Source: Aneurinibacillus sp. REN35
Lineage (GTDB): Bacteria > Bacillota > Bacilli > Aneurinibacillales > Aneurinibacillaceae
Assembly: GCF_041379945.2 (NCBI RefSeq)
Contig: NZ_JBFTXJ020000003.1
Coordinates: forward strand, 62,001 to 126,000
Reading direction: 5' to 3'
DNA length: 64,000 nt
A program made the translations under genes and the position numbers. The notes under the pieces were generated by a model. The model was not told where the DNA came from and ran no database searches. It saw only the letters and a list, made by a program, of their open reading frames with translations. This document shows positions 40,716-50,037 of this stretch, piece after piece (positions within the stretch are counted from its first letter, which is position 1; the number at the start of each line of letters is the position of its first letter).

Positions 40716-41690
40716 ATGGTAGATAAAAGATGCTCACTACAGGAAGCAGTGCAAATGATTCAAGATAATGACATGATTACATTCAGCGGTTTTGTAATTT
40801 GGCGCCGTCCGATGGCAGCCATATATGAAATGCTGCGTCAGGAGAAGAAAGGATTGCACCTGGTCGAGGTCAATTCAGGTACGCATGCCGAACTATTAAT
40901 AGGTGCTGGCGCGGTATCTATTTGGGAATCGTGCTGGATCGGCCATGAGCTATACGGGAAGGTACCGTATTGTTTAGATCGAAAAGTGAAAGAGCGCTCA
41001 GTCATTGTAGAAGACTACAGCCATCAGCATATGCTATATCGAATGACGGCCGGAGCGATAGGGGTTCCGTATATGCCGACGTGGGCATCGCGTGGTACCG
41101 ATATTCTCAATCCAGAATATGATATGTTGGAGAAAGCTGGCTTGCGTACTGGCGCAAATGAACGCATTCCGGCAAAGAAATTCGATTTCGCAGCAGATCC
41201 TTTTTATAACGAGGGAGAGATTATTCACGTGCCTGCTGTCCGTCCGCGCGTATGTATTGTACATGCCCAACAAGTAGGAGAGGAAGGTACCATCCGTATT
41301 ACCGGTCAAACATACTCGGATGAGCAGGCGATTAAGGCTTCTGAAATCGTTATTGTGCTTGCTGAAGAGATTGTACCGGAGTCGTATTTGCGTGAAGAAC
41401 CGGAACGCAATCTCATTCCTGGCTATTTAGTGGATGCGATCGTTGAACTGCCATGGGGAGCACACCCTACCGGAGCATACGGTTGCTATGACGTAGATGG
41501 TTCGTTTATCCGCGAATTTTCTTCGGCGTCGAAGACGGATGAAGGATTTACGGTATGGGCTGATGAGTGGGTATATGGTGTGAAAGACCATGAGGAGTAT
41601 TTGAATAAAGTAGGGGTATCTCGCCTAGAGAAGCTGCGGGCGAATTCATACCATAAATATAGTACAAAAGTAAAACGGGGGGTGCGGTAA
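40716..41690 (+). CDS. CoA-transferase subunit A (glutaconate CoA-transferase-like)
   Basis: 324 residues, subunit A of a family I CoA-transferase of the GctA type. The opening segment MVDKRCSLQEAVQMIQDND and the ITFSGFVIWRRPMAAIYEML motif, with VEVNSGTHAELLIGAG, are typical, as is a C-terminal half with IVLAEEIVPESYL. The catalytic residue is not in this subunit. It is separated by one base from the gene for subunit B, so the two form one enzyme. The acyl acceptor is unknown: glutaconate or 3-oxoacid-like substrates are possible. AAGGAGG ribosome binding site. Confidence 0.85.
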   Translation: MVDKRCSLQEAVQMIQDNDMITFSGFVIWRRPMAAIYEMLRQEKKGLHLVEVNSGTHAELLIGAGAVSIWESCWIGHELYGKVPYCLDRKVKERSVIVEDYSHQHMLYRMTAGAIGVPYMPTWASRGTDILNPEYDMLEKAGLRTGANERIPAKKFDFAADPFYNEGEIIHVPAVRPRVCIVHAQQVGEEGTIRITGQTYSDEQAIKASEIVIVLAEEIVPESYLREEPERNLIPGYLVDAIVELPWGAHPTGAYGCYDVDGSFIREFSSASKTDEGFTVWADEWVYGVKDHEEYLNKVGVSRLEKLRANSYHKYSTKVKRGVR

Positions 41691-41691
41691 G

Positions 41692-42510
41692 ATGAAGGAG
41701 AAGCAATACGCAAAACCCGGTGAATACTCAGTAGTTGATATGCTGGCTGTGGCATCTGCGCGTGAGGTTAGAGATGAAGAGGTTGTATTCGCAGGAACAG
41801 GCCTTCCGATGCTTGCAATTATGCTGGCACAGCAGGTAAGCGCTCCAAACTCTAAGCTGATTTATGAAGCTGGCACTATTGATTCTAAGGGCGATTCTCT
41901 TCCTTCTTCTGTGGGAGATCCGCGCTGTGTTACACAAGCATCCGTGGCGTCCGGTTTGTTTGATGTATTTAGTCAACTGCAACGGGGCAAAGTCGATCTT
42001 GCTTATTTAGGCGGGGCGGAAATTGATAAATATGGTAACGTAAATACGACGATTGTCGGGGATTATCTTACACCGTCCATGCGTTTTCCAGGCAGTGGAG
42101 GAAATCCTGATATTAATTCTCTTGCTAAACGAACTGTATTTATTATGGTACAGGAGAAGCGGCGATTTAAGGAGCGTGTAGATTATATTACATCTCCTGG
42201 CTGGATGGTTAAAAAGTGGCCGGAAGGAGAGTTGATTCACCGTCGTGAAGCATATGGCAAAAAATTTCTTGGAGGACCAAGCGCTGTCATTACCAATATG
42301 GCGGTTTTGCGTTTTGATGAGGAAACAGGCTTAATGTATGTAGATACGCTTCATCCGGGCGTGACGCGTGAACAATTGCAGGAACATACAGGATTCCCGC
42401 TTGATTTTTCAAAATGCAGAGGTGAGACCGAGCCTCCTACATATGAAGAACTTCGCATTCTTCATGAAGTGGTAGATCCTGAAGGGATTTTTCTTGAGCC
42501 GAGGAAATAA
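41692..42510 (+). CDS. CoA-transferase subunit B (glutaconate CoA-transferase-like)
   Basis: 272 residues, subunit B. The catalytic glutamate is expected in IYEAGTIDSKGDSLP (about 60-75), and LAYLGGAEIDKYGNVNTTIVGDY (the family G-rich and SxxGxN-type region) is present. The C-terminal half ends in a proline-rich IFLEPRK. It completes the two-gene transferase. Nothing else is in the operon. A strong terminator follows. Confidence 0.85.
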   Translation: MKEKQYAKPGEYSVVDMLAVASAREVRDEEVVFAGTGLPMLAIMLAQQVSAPNSKLIYEAGTIDSKGDSLPSSVGDPRCVTQASVASGLFDVFSQLQRGKVDLAYLGGAEIDKYGNVNTTIVGDYLTPSMRFPGSGGNPDINSLAKRTVFIMVQEKRRFKERVDYITSPGWMVKKWPEGELIHRREAYGKKFLGGPSAVITNMAVLRFDEETGLMYVDTLHPGVTREQLQEHTGFPLDFSKCRGETEPPTYEELRILHEVVDPEGIFLEPRK

Positions 42511-42524
42511 GTGAGCGATCAAAA

Positions 42525-42557
42525 AAAGGAGCCGGGCTATATTTTCGGCTCCTTTTG
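42525..42557. terminator. Bidirectional intrinsic terminator
   Basis: An AAAAGGAGCCG / CGGCTCCTTTT stem between the CoA-transferase operon and the convergent SLH gene. Confidence 0.9.
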
Positions 42558-42579
42558 GCATGCTGTGAACGTAAAAGCT

Positions 42580-43527
42580 CTAGAAGGAAAAGCGGGATTG
42601 TTCTTTTCCATTCACACGAACAATGATGGTGCTTACATTGCTTTCTTCTACAGTGATGGTACGAGTCTGCTTAAATCCAGCGGTGGAGGAACTGCTGTCA
42701 AGTTTAACTTGATCCACATCAATCTTCATCTGCTGTCCAGAACGGGTAATAACAATAATCTGTCCATTATAACCGGCTCCAGGGAGGCTATAAGTAAAAG
42801 TAATATATAGCTTTCCCCCTTTATAATATGCGTTCTGAATAGTAGCCAGCTTAGCTCCTGAGCGTACACCGATATCATCGTATGGAACTAATTGTCCGAA
42901 GCGATAGATCACAGAAGCCGCTTCTCCACGGGTAAGGGTAGCGCGGGGGTCGAATTCTCCATTGTCGCGTCCGCTGATCAGATTGATTTTGTCTGCAATT
43001 ACGACATCATCACGATAGCCAGAGGCGATCTCTTTCGCATCTTTGAACGGAATGTTATTGACATTGATAAGGGAGGAGAGATCCTGCTTATACAGGTAGC
43101 GGTATGCATTCGTAAGATAGTGAGCCATTTCCTGTCGGGTCAGCTTGCGTTCCCCATTAAAGGTTCCCCGATCGTCTACAACTCCTGCTTTGCGCAGACG
43201 AACCAATTCATCCGCATAGTAATCAGACCGTTTCGCATCTGAGAAATACTTTGTTACCTCCTGTGCTGTCCCGCGCGTCGTTAAGTCGCTTTTAAAAATA
43301 CCGGCCAGCATGACGACAAATTGTCCCTTTGTCAGCGTCTGATCGGGGGCGAACTTTCCGTCATCGACACCTTTGATGATCCCCTGGCGTGCCAGGGAAA
43401 GAATTTGTGTTTCTGCCCAATGGCCCTCTATATCGGTAAAAGACGCGGCCGCAGCAGATTGTTCACCGATCAACAAGCTGCCAGCAACCAATGGGCCAAT
43501 CGCCAGCGCCATCCAAGTTTTTTTCAC
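42580..43527 (-). CDS. SLH-domain cell-surface protein
   Basis: 315 residues. A signal peptide (WMALAIGPLVAGSLLIG...AAAA) is followed by three S-layer homology repeats: FTDIEGHWAETQILSLARQGII, then FSDAKRSDYYADELVRLRKAGVV, then FKDAKEIASGYRDDVVIADKINLI. A short C-terminal beta-like domain of about 95 residues follows. SLH repeats anchor proteins to cell-wall polysaccharide in the S-layer. The start GTG at 43527 is set by GGAGATG. The product is small for an S-layer subunit and more likely a minor anchored protein. Confidence 0.88.
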   Translation of the reverse strand: MKKTWMALAIGPLVAGSLLIGEQSAAAASFTDIEGHWAETQILSLARQGIIKGVDDGKFAPDQTLTKGQFVVMLAGIFKSDLTTRGTAQEVTKYFSDAKRSDYYADELVRLRKAGVVDDRGTFNGERKLTRQEMAHYLTNAYRYLYKQDLSSLINVNNIPFKDAKEIASGYRDDVVIADKINLISGRDNGEFDPRATLTRGEAASVIYRFGQLVPYDDIGVRSGAKLATIQNAYYKGGKLYITFTYSLPGAGYNGQIIVITRSGQQMKIDVDQVKLDSSSSTAGFKQTRTITVEESNVSTIIVRVNGKEQSRFSF

Positions 43528-43662
43528 GTTTGCCACATCTCCTATATGTAAAAAGTAATCGTCTCCATTGTTTTGACTCATTTTTTGTGGAAAAGTTGCT
43601 TATGATTTCCGTATGTCAAGCAGAGGTTCCGCTCATACTACGTGTGGGAAGGTGGAGCGGAT

Positions 43663-44337
43663 ATGAACGGCTGGCTGATTACTTTTGGCAGTATCGTATT
43701 GATTATATTAATCGTCTGGTTTACGTCAGTGCGTATCGAGATTGTCTATAAGCGAATCGCGGAAAATGATCGAATCGAAGTGGAATTATCCATCTATAAA
43801 AGATTGATAAAATATCGTTTTACAGTAAATATGCTGCAGCTTGAAAGTTTATCCAAAGGGGTCAAGGTTACAGAGAGAGCGAAGGTTGGAGAAGGAGATA
43901 AGACAAAAAAGAAGAAAAAAACGTGGATTACACCGCGTGTTATTGCGCACTTTCAACGAAATTTTGCGCGTCTTCTGCATAATGTACATGACTTAAACCA
44001 TATCTTGATCCAGACGATGAAGCATGTTCAAGGGGAGAAGCTGGAATGGAGGACAAGCATCGGGCTTGGGGAAGCATCAGCAACCGGAGCGATTGTTGGA
44101 GCAGTCTGGGCAATAAAGAGCGCATTGGTTGCTGTGCTTGCACATTATATTTCTCTGCATGTTCGGCCGTATTTGTATGTATTTCCCGAATTTCAGCGCG
44201 AGACTTTCAATGTCCATCTGCTTTGCATACTCCGCTTCCGGATCGGACATGCTATCATTGCAGTCATTCGAATTGCAGTGCACTATTTCTGGAAAGGGCG
44301 TGAACGTATATGGGAGAACATCCGATTCAAGGCTTGA
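43663..44337 (+). CDS. ytfI: DUF2953 sporulation-associated membrane protein YtfI
   Basis: 224 residues. An N-terminal membrane helix (about 3-22, with WLITFGSIVLIILIVWF) precedes a beta-rich cytoplasmic region (about 25-100) with a KTKKKKKTW patch, and a C-terminal amphipathic and hydrophobic half. In Bacillus, ytfI (DUF2953) precedes ytfJ, as here. AAGGTGGAG selects the ATG at 43663. It overlaps the next gene by 28 bases, so the two are translationally linked. Expected in the forespore or its membrane during sporulation. Confidence 0.85.
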   Translation: MNGWLITFGSIVLIILIVWFTSVRIEIVYKRIAENDRIEVELSIYKRLIKYRFTVNMLQLESLSKGVKVTERAKVGEGDKTKKKKKTWITPRVIAHFQRNFARLLHNVHDLNHILIQTMKHVQGEKLEWRTSIGLGEASATGAIVGAVWAIKSALVAVLAHYISLHVRPYLYVFPEFQRETFNVHLLCILRFRIGHAIIAVIRIAVHYFWKGRERIWENIRFKA

Positions 44338-44819
44338 TGCAGACAGCCATGGAAAATATTAAGGACATGGTAGATGTAAATACAATTATTGGAGATCCTG
44401 TAGAAACACCGGACGGCAGTGTTATCATTCCTGTCTCAAAAGTCGGCTTTGGTTTTGCAGCAGGTGGAAGTGAATTTGAGACATATCAGGAAACCGGCCG
44501 CCGTCAGGACCGACAGGATGGGGATCAGGCCCGCCAGCATGTTAATGGGGGGGCGAAGGGTGATTTGCCATTTGGTGGCGGAAGCGGCGGCGGTGTATCC
44601 ATTACTCCGATCGCATTCCTTATTGTAGGAAAGCATGGCGTTCGCTCCATTTCATTGCAAGGACAGTCTCATCTTTATGAAAGAATGATGGATTTAGCTC
44701 CGGCTGTAGTCGAGAAGATTCAAAGCATGATTCGTGGAGGAGATAAGGAGAGAGATCGGAAAACGAATTGTGCAGAGAAAAGTGAGAGGGAAGAAAAAAT
44801 TATTGATGAGCTGCACTAA
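44310..44819 (+). CDS. gerW: Spore germination-associated protein GerW (YtfJ)
   Basis: 169 residues. The GerW/YtfJ domain is seen: IQGLMQTAMENIKDMVDVNTIIGDPVETPDGSVIIPVSKVGFGFAAGG (in short blocks) and VSITPIAFLIVGKHGVRSI, separated by a Gly/Arg/Gln-rich insert. GerW is needed in Bacillus for normal L-alanine spore germination. It overlaps the ytfI stop, the usual order. It ends in a shared strong terminator. Confidence 0.9.
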   Translation: MGEHPIQGLMQTAMENIKDMVDVNTIIGDPVETPDGSVIIPVSKVGFGFAAGGSEFETYQETGRRQDRQDGDQARQHVNGGAKGDLPFGGGSGGGVSITPIAFLIVGKHGVRSISLQGQSHLYERMMDLAPAVVEKIQSMIRGGDKERDRKTNCAEKSEREEKIIDELH

Positions 44820-44820
44820 T

Positions 44821-44851
44821 AAAAAAAGAGCACGCCAGGTGCTCTTTTTTT
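44821..44851. terminator. Bidirectional intrinsic terminator
   Basis: AAAAAAAGAGCAC / GTGCTCTTTTTTT with a 5-base loop, between gerW and the convergent pyc. Confidence 0.95.
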
Positions 44852-44864
44852 GTATAAAAGCTGA

Positions 44865-47800
44865 TTAACTTTTACTGATGACAAGTAGCAAATCGTTCGT
44901 CTCAATTGTGTCGCCAGCTTTGGCATGCACTTCCTTAACGATACCGCTAAACGGAGCTTGCATAGTCGTCTCCATTTTCATCGCTTCCGTTACGATGACA
45001 TGCTCGCCCTTTTTCACTTTATCACCAGGTTCTACCATAACCTTCAGAACCTTTCCAGGCATAGAAGCGCCGATATGACCCGGGTCTGAAGAATCGGCCT
45101 TTGGACGCTGTACCGTCGTAACCTTAGCAGATGCATCGCGGATGCTAATCTCACGCGGCTGACCGTTCAGCTCATAATAAATGGTACGCATGCCATCAGG
45201 TGTCGGCTCACCAATGGAGACAAGTTTGACGATGAGTGTCTTTCCTTTCTCGATATTAACCGCGATTTCTTCACCAAGACGTAGACCATAGAAGAAAGTT
45301 GGCGTGTCTAAAACCGACACATCTCCGAATTCCTTCTGCCGCTCCTGCATATTCAAGAAGACTTGCGGATACATCACATAGGACATAATATCGTATTCAG
45401 TGACATCCCGCTCAAGCTTATCCTCAAGCAGCGCCCGGATCTCTTCAAAATCAGCAGATGGCAAAAGTTCGCCCGGCCGTGTTGTGAAGTAATCACGCCC
45501 TTTAAGAATGATGCGCTGCAGCTCCTCAGGGAAACCTCCGTGCGGTTGGCCAAGATACCCTTGGAAGAATGTAATGACCGATTCAGGGAAGTCGATGGAT
45601 TCTCCCCGCTCATACACGTCTTTCTCCGTAAGGTTGTTCTGCACCATAAACAGTGCCATATCTCCGACTACCTTAGAAGACGGCGTTACTTTTACAATAT
45701 CTCCGAACATGTGATTTACCGTCGTGTACATCTCTTTTACTTCATCCCAGCGTTCCCCGAGTCCTACGGCTTTGGCTTGCTGCTCCAGGTTGGTATATTG
45801 ACCGCCAGGCATTTCATGCTTGTACACCTCGGCATTGCTTGCTTTCATGCCGGTTTCAAAGCCGGCATAGAATGTGCGAATGTCTTCCCAGTAATTGGAT
45901 AATTTTTGGTAATTATCATGATCAAGTCCTGTTGCACGCTTATCATATTCAAGTCCATACACAAGCGCGTTGAGGCTTGGCTGTGATGTGAGCCCTGACA
46001 TGGAACTGAGCGCAGCATCTACAATATCGACGCCAGCTTCTGCCGCTTTCAGCAGCATGGCACCGGCATTGCCGCTCGTATCATGCGTATGCAGATGAAT
46101 CGGAATGCCGACCTCCTGCTTGAGTGCTTTGATAAGCTCGTAAGCGGCATACGGCTTCAGAAGCCCAGCCATGTCTTTGATGGCCAGCATGTGTGCGCCT
46201 GCTTTTTCCAGTTCCTTGGCCAGATTGACATAATAGCCCAGATTGTATTTATCCCGCTTCGAATCCATAATATCGCCTGTATAACAAATCGTTCCTTCCG
46301 CAATCTTGCCTGCTTCTCGGACGCTTTCAATCGCAAGGCGCATACCATCCACCCAGTTTAGGCTGTCGAAAATACGGAAGACATCAATGCCTGCTTGTGC
46401 GGATGTTTCGATAAACTTCTTAATCACATTATCTGGATAATTTGTATATCCAACCGCATTAGCCCCCCGGAACAGCATCTGGAAAAGCAGGTTCGGGATT
46501 TTCTCGCGTAGTTGACGTAGACGGTCCCACGGGTCTTCATTAAGGAAGCGCATGCTCGTATCGAACGTAGCGCCACCCCACATCTCTAGAGAGAAGAGAT
46601 TAGGCGCGAGTACAGATGTTGCTTCGGCAATCTGTAGTAGATCGTGTGTGCGCATACGTGTTGCAAATAGCGATTGATGTGCATCACGGAATGTCGTATC
46701 TGTCACAAGCAATTGTTTTTGCTGCTGTACCCATTTCACAACGCCTTCTGGTCCGTGCTCATCTAAGATTTGCTTTGTACCGGCTGGTATGTCCTTTTTA
46801 GATGGAAGCTCCGGGATGCGTGGTTCGATAAAAGCCGGTTTTTTGTCGGATTTGACCAGACCCGGATGGCCATTGATAATGGTTTGTCCGATATAGCTGA
46901 GCAGTTTTGTCCCACGGTCTTTTCGAACTGGAAACACAAACAGCTCCGGCTTCGTATCAATAAATGATGTGTTATAATTACCACTTAGGAAATCGGGATG
47001 CTGCATTACATTTTCAAGGAACGGAATGTTGGTTTTGACACCGCGAATTCGGAATTCCTTCAACGTGCGCAGCATTTTACTGGCTGCCCGCTCAAATGTC
47101 AAAGCATGCGTGGATACTTTAACAAGCAATGAGTCATAATGTGGTGTAATTACGGCACCATGCGCACCGATGCCTGCATCTAGGCGAACGCCAAAGCCGC
47201 TGGCCGAACGGTAAGCAAGCAGACGACCTGTATCCGGTGCAAATCCCTTCTCAGGATCTTCTGTGGTAACGCGTGATTGAATCGCGAATCCGCGCATCTG
47301 TATACTAGACTGAGATGGGATGCCAATCTCAACATCTTCAAGCGCATAGCCTTCCGCAATGCGAATTTGTGATTGTACAATATCAATACCGGTAACCATC
47401 TCGGTGATGGTATGCTCAACTTGAATTCGCGGATTCACTTCGATAAAATAATAGCTTCCATCAGGTGCTACCAAGAACTCAACCGTACCGGCATTAATAT
47501 AGTCGGTTGCTCTTGTTAGGCGCAGTGCAGCGTTGCAAATCTCTTCGCGCTGCCGCTCAGTCAGTGAGAGGCTAGGAGCTACCTCGACGACTTTTTGGTG
47601 ACGGCGCTGAATCGAGCAATCGCGCTCGAATAAATGCACCGCATGACCGTGCTGGTCTGCAAGCACCTGTACTTCAATATGTTTTGGGTTTTCAAGGAAT
47701 TTTTCGAGATAGACAGCGGAGTTACCGAAAGCTGATTTTGCTTCAGAGCGTGCGCGATCAAGCGCATCCGTAAGCTCACTTTGTTTGCGAACGATACGCA

Positions 47801-48320
47801 TGCCGCGTCCGCCACCACCAGATGCGGCTTTGATGATAATGGGATATCCGTTTTCTTTGACAAAGCGCAGCGCTTCCTCTAAAGTACGGACAGGTTCCGG
47901 CGTTCCAGGGATCACTGGAATATCGGCTTCGACTGCCATTTGACGGGCAATCACTTTATCGCCAAATTTAGCAATGTGTTCGGACTTAGGCCCGATGAAC
48001 ACAATGCCTTCTTCTTCGCAGCGCTTGGCGAACTGTTCGTTTTCCGACAGAAAGCCGTATCCAGGATGAATGGCATCGATATCATGGCGTTTCGCTACAC
48101 GGATAATGTTTTCAACGTCTAGGTAGGCTTCGATCGGGCCTTTTCCTTCGCCGATCAGATACGCTTCATCGGCTTTGAAACGATGGAGAGCAACATTGTC
48201 TTGCTCGGAATATACAGCGACGGTGCGGATGCCAAGCTCTGAGCAGGCACGGAAAATACGGATGGCAATCTCACCACGGTTTGCCACCAGAATTTTCTTG
48301 AACTTTTGAATCTGGGCCAT
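44865..48320 (-). CDS. pyc: Pyruvate carboxylase
   Basis: 1151 residues in one chain: an ATP-grasp biotin carboxylase (about 5-450, with ASGGGGRGMRIV and HIEVQVLADQHGHAVHLFERDCS), the carboxyltransferase (about 530-1000: TDTTFRDAHQSLFATRMRT, LEMWGGATFDTSMRFL, LPGGQYTNL-type region and the KDMAGLL lysine), and a C-terminal biotinyl domain with TEAMKMETTM, where the lysine carries biotin. It converts pyruvate and bicarbonate to oxaloacetate (anaplerosis). Full length for the family. AGAGGGAGATG before the start. Confidence 0.96.
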   Translation of the reverse strand: MAQIQKFKKILVANRGEIAIRIFRACSELGIRTVAVYSEQDNVALHRFKADEAYLIGEGKGPIEAYLDVENIIRVAKRHDIDAIHPGYGFLSENEQFAKRCEEEGIVFIGPKSEHIAKFGDKVIARQMAVEADIPVIPGTPEPVRTLEEALRFVKENGYPIIIKAASGGGGRGMRIVRKQSELTDALDRARSEAKSAFGNSAVYLEKFLENPKHIEVQVLADQHGHAVHLFERDCSIQRRHQKVVEVAPSLSLTERQREEICNAALRLTRATDYINAGTVEFLVAPDGSYYFIEVNPRIQVEHTITEMVTGIDIVQSQIRIAEGYALEDVEIGIPSQSSIQMRGFAIQSRVTTEDPEKGFAPDTGRLLAYRSASGFGVRLDAGIGAHGAVITPHYDSLLVKVSTHALTFERAASKMLRTLKEFRIRGVKTNIPFLENVMQHPDFLSGNYNTSFIDTKPELFVFPVRKDRGTKLLSYIGQTIINGHPGLVKSDKKPAFIEPRIPELPSKKDIPAGTKQILDEHGPEGVVKWVQQQKQLLVTDTTFRDAHQSLFATRMRTHDLLQIAEATSVLAPNLFSLEMWGGATFDTSMRFLNEDPWDRLRQLREKIPNLLFQMLFRGANAVGYTNYPDNVIKKFIETSAQAGIDVFRIFDSLNWVDGMRLAIESVREAGKIAEGTICYTGDIMDSKRDKYNLGYYVNLAKELEKAGAHMLAIKDMAGLLKPYAAYELIKALKQEVGIPIHLHTHDTSGNAGAMLLKAAEAGVDIVDAALSSMSGLTSQPSLNALVYGLEYDKRATGLDHDNYQKLSNYWEDIRTFYAGFETGMKASNAEVYKHEMPGGQYTNLEQQAKAVGLGERWDEVKEMYTTVNHMFGDIVKVTPSSKVVGDMALFMVQNNLTEKDVYERGESIDFPESVITFFQGYLGQPHGGFPEELQRIILKGRDYFTTRPGELLPSADFEEIRALLEDKLERDVTEYDIMSYVMYPQVFLNMQERQKEFGDVSVLDTPTFFYGLRLGEEIAVNIEKGKTLIVKLVSIGEPTPDGMRTIYYELNGQPREISIRDASAKVTTVQRPKADSSDPGHIGASMPGKVLKVMVEPGDKVKKGEHVIVTEAMKMETTMQAPFSGIVKEVHAKAGDTIETNDLLLVISKS

Positions 48321-48404
48321 TCACATCTCCCTCTCCTACTGAATTTTTTCTCTCAAATTTAATACCATTATATACATTTGAGAACTATCATTTATCATAA
48401 CACA

Positions 48405-48418
48405 TGAATGAATATTCA
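48405..48418. promoter_or_regulatory. Inverted repeat between pyc and the RluA gene
   Basis: TGAATGAATATTCA has TGAAT/ATTCA arms and resembles a TetR/FadR half-site pair. Only a candidate operator in the pyc upstream region. Confidence 0.25.
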
Positions 48419-48509
48419 GAACCAAGAAAAGCGGCTAAAGTATGGATTTTAGTTGGAAAGAAGGAATGGGAAATACATATGGAAGTAACACAGATAAGGG
48501 GAATGCAAA

Positions 48510-49430
48510 ATGAATGAAAAACAGGAACAAAGAAATCAGGTCATCCGATTTATTGTGCCTGATCATATTAAAGAGACTGATGAGAAGAATGTACGCAGCT
48601 TTCTGCGCGAAGAGCATGGTATCTCCCGCAGCCTTTTAGTGGAATTAAAGCATGTAAAAGGAATTCGTCTAAACGGAAGTGTGACGTATCTTGATCATCC
48701 GCTGCTGCCGGGTGATTGTATTGAGCTGCACCTACCGGAAGAAGAATCGGAGAATATTATTGCAGAACCGATTTCGTTTGACATTGTATTTGAAGATGAG
48801 GATGTACTGGTTGTAAACAAAGCAGCGGGACTGTGTGTGCATCCGACCATGCTGCATCCAAGCGGAACGCTGGCAAATGGGGTGATTTATCATTGGAATA
48901 GGCAGGGGATTTCTCGTAAATTTCGGCCGGTCAACCGGCTTGATAAAGATACATCGGGCTTAGTGCTTATCGCGAAAAGTCAGTATGCTCACCAACAGTT
49001 GGCTGTAGTGCAGCAGGAAAATCGAATCGAGCGGCACTATGAAGCCTTTGTTCACGGACATATTGCGGGGGAGGGCGATACGATTGATGCCCCGATTCGT
49101 CGCAAATCAGATTCGTTAATGGAGAGGGTTGTCGGGGAAGGCGGACAGTGGGCGCGTACTCATTACACCGTACTGGCCCGATACGGAGCGTATACGCATG
49201 TACGTGTGAAACTTGATACAGGGAGAACACATCAGATTCGCGTGCATATGAGCTATATTGGCCATCCGCTGCTTGGTGATGATCTATATGGAGGGGAGCG
49301 GTCGCTGATTGGCAGACAAGCCTTACATGCGCGAACCCTCTCTTTTCCGCATCCGCGAGATAAATCCATCCACTCATTCGAAGCGCCACTACCGGGGGAT
49401 ATGAGTGCACTGCTTGGTGATGCTACGTAG
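48510..49430 (+). CDS. RluA family pseudouridine synthase
   Basis: 306 residues. An N-terminal S4-like region (about 25-75: FLREEHGISRSLLVELKHVKG) and a synthase core with the catalytic aspartate in FRPVNRLDKDTSGL (about 145-150), TGRTHQIRVHMSYIGHPLLGDDLYG. It isomerises uridine in rRNA or tRNA. This S4-plus-RluA form is a Bacillus type with unclear target. Single gene, with ATAAGGGGA upstream. No terminator was seen after it. Confidence 0.88.
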   Translation: MNEKQEQRNQVIRFIVPDHIKETDEKNVRSFLREEHGISRSLLVELKHVKGIRLNGSVTYLDHPLLPGDCIELHLPEEESENIIAEPISFDIVFEDEDVLVVNKAAGLCVHPTMLHPSGTLANGVIYHWNRQGISRKFRPVNRLDKDTSGLVLIAKSQYAHQQLAVVQQENRIERHYEAFVHGHIAGEGDTIDAPIRRKSDSLMERVVGEGGQWARTHYTVLARYGAYTHVRVKLDTGRTHQIRVHMSYIGHPLLGDDLYGGERSLIGRQALHARTLSFPHPRDKSIHSFEAPLPGDMSALLGDAT

Positions 49431-49516
49431 ATGTTGTAGATAATTCGTGAACATTATAGTCTCTCTATTTACCACTATCCGGGAACGAAGTAACATGGGC
49501 GATAGGGGGGAGCGAC

Positions 49517-49801
49517 GTGAAGACATTACTGAGGATGAGTCCGTTTTTGCTTGTGATTGCTGGACTTGCGGCGTATTGTTATTCCATTTCGATTGAAGCG
49601 CTGCAGGGGAATAACGAGAGTCTTAAGACACGTTTCATTTTTTTAGAGGCGATCATTCCATTTGTTGCGGCAGGAGCAGCACTGCAATTTGAGAAAGCAA
49701 AAAGAAACCGGTTTGTATTTGGGATGTTTGGATTTTTTGCGGGTTTTCTTATTGCGCTTGATGTATTTGTACTCGCAATGATTCAGGGAATAAGTAATTA
49801 A
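49517..49801 (+). CDS. 94-aa three-helix membrane protein
   Basis: Not recognised. Three hydrophobic stretches: about 6-24 (RMSPFLLVIAGLAAYCYSI), 43-60 (FIFLEAIIPFVAAGAAL) and 67-88 (FVFGMFGFFAGFLIALDVFVL). Short loops contain a few basic residues. The GTG at 49517 has GGGGGGAG upstream. A very strong hairpin terminator follows. No partner gene. Confidence 0.6.
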   Translation: MKTLLRMSPFLLVIAGLAAYCYSISIEALQGNNESLKTRFIFLEAIIPFVAAGAALQFEKAKRNRFVFGMFGFFAGFLIALDVFVLAMIQGISN

Positions 49802-49806
49802 TAACG

Positions 49807-49852
49807 AAAAAAAGTTATTATTTGATTTGTTAATCAATTAATAACTTTTTTT
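49807..49852 (+). terminator. Intrinsic terminator
   Basis: AAAAAAAGTTATTA / TAATAACTTTTTTT plus an inner TTGATT/AATCAA stem, after the 94-aa membrane gene. Confidence 0.85.
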
Positions 49853-49945
49853 ATTGCTTTGCTGTGAGGACGCGTTAAAGTAGAAAATTCAAGCAATTCT
49901 CTCTACTTATTTCTAAAAAATCGAATATTTCCGTTAATTTTTTGC

Positions 49946-49973
49946 TTTAAAGTAAAAGAGAACATGCTATAAT
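49946..49973 (+). promoter_or_regulatory. Promoter of the ABC importer operon
   Basis: TTTAAA (49946-49951), 16 bases, TATAAT (49968-49973), with an extended -10 TG at 49965-49966. The transcript leader would be only about 55 bases, so a T-box or similar riboswitch does not fit. Confidence 0.65.
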
Positions 49974-50037
49974 AAACCTACTGAGCAAATGGAATCTTTT
50001 AAATAAAACAAAAGTTATAGCGGGGGGAATGAATGTG

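Noticed and set aside
42511-42810. 99-aa frame after the CoA-transferase
   Set aside because: It crosses a terminator and lies opposite the SLH gene. The start has no ribosome binding site of its own.
49853-50037. Possible T-box leader before the TrpX-type operon
   Set aside because: The leader after the best promoter is about 55 bases, and no T-box core or terminator/antiterminator pair was found.
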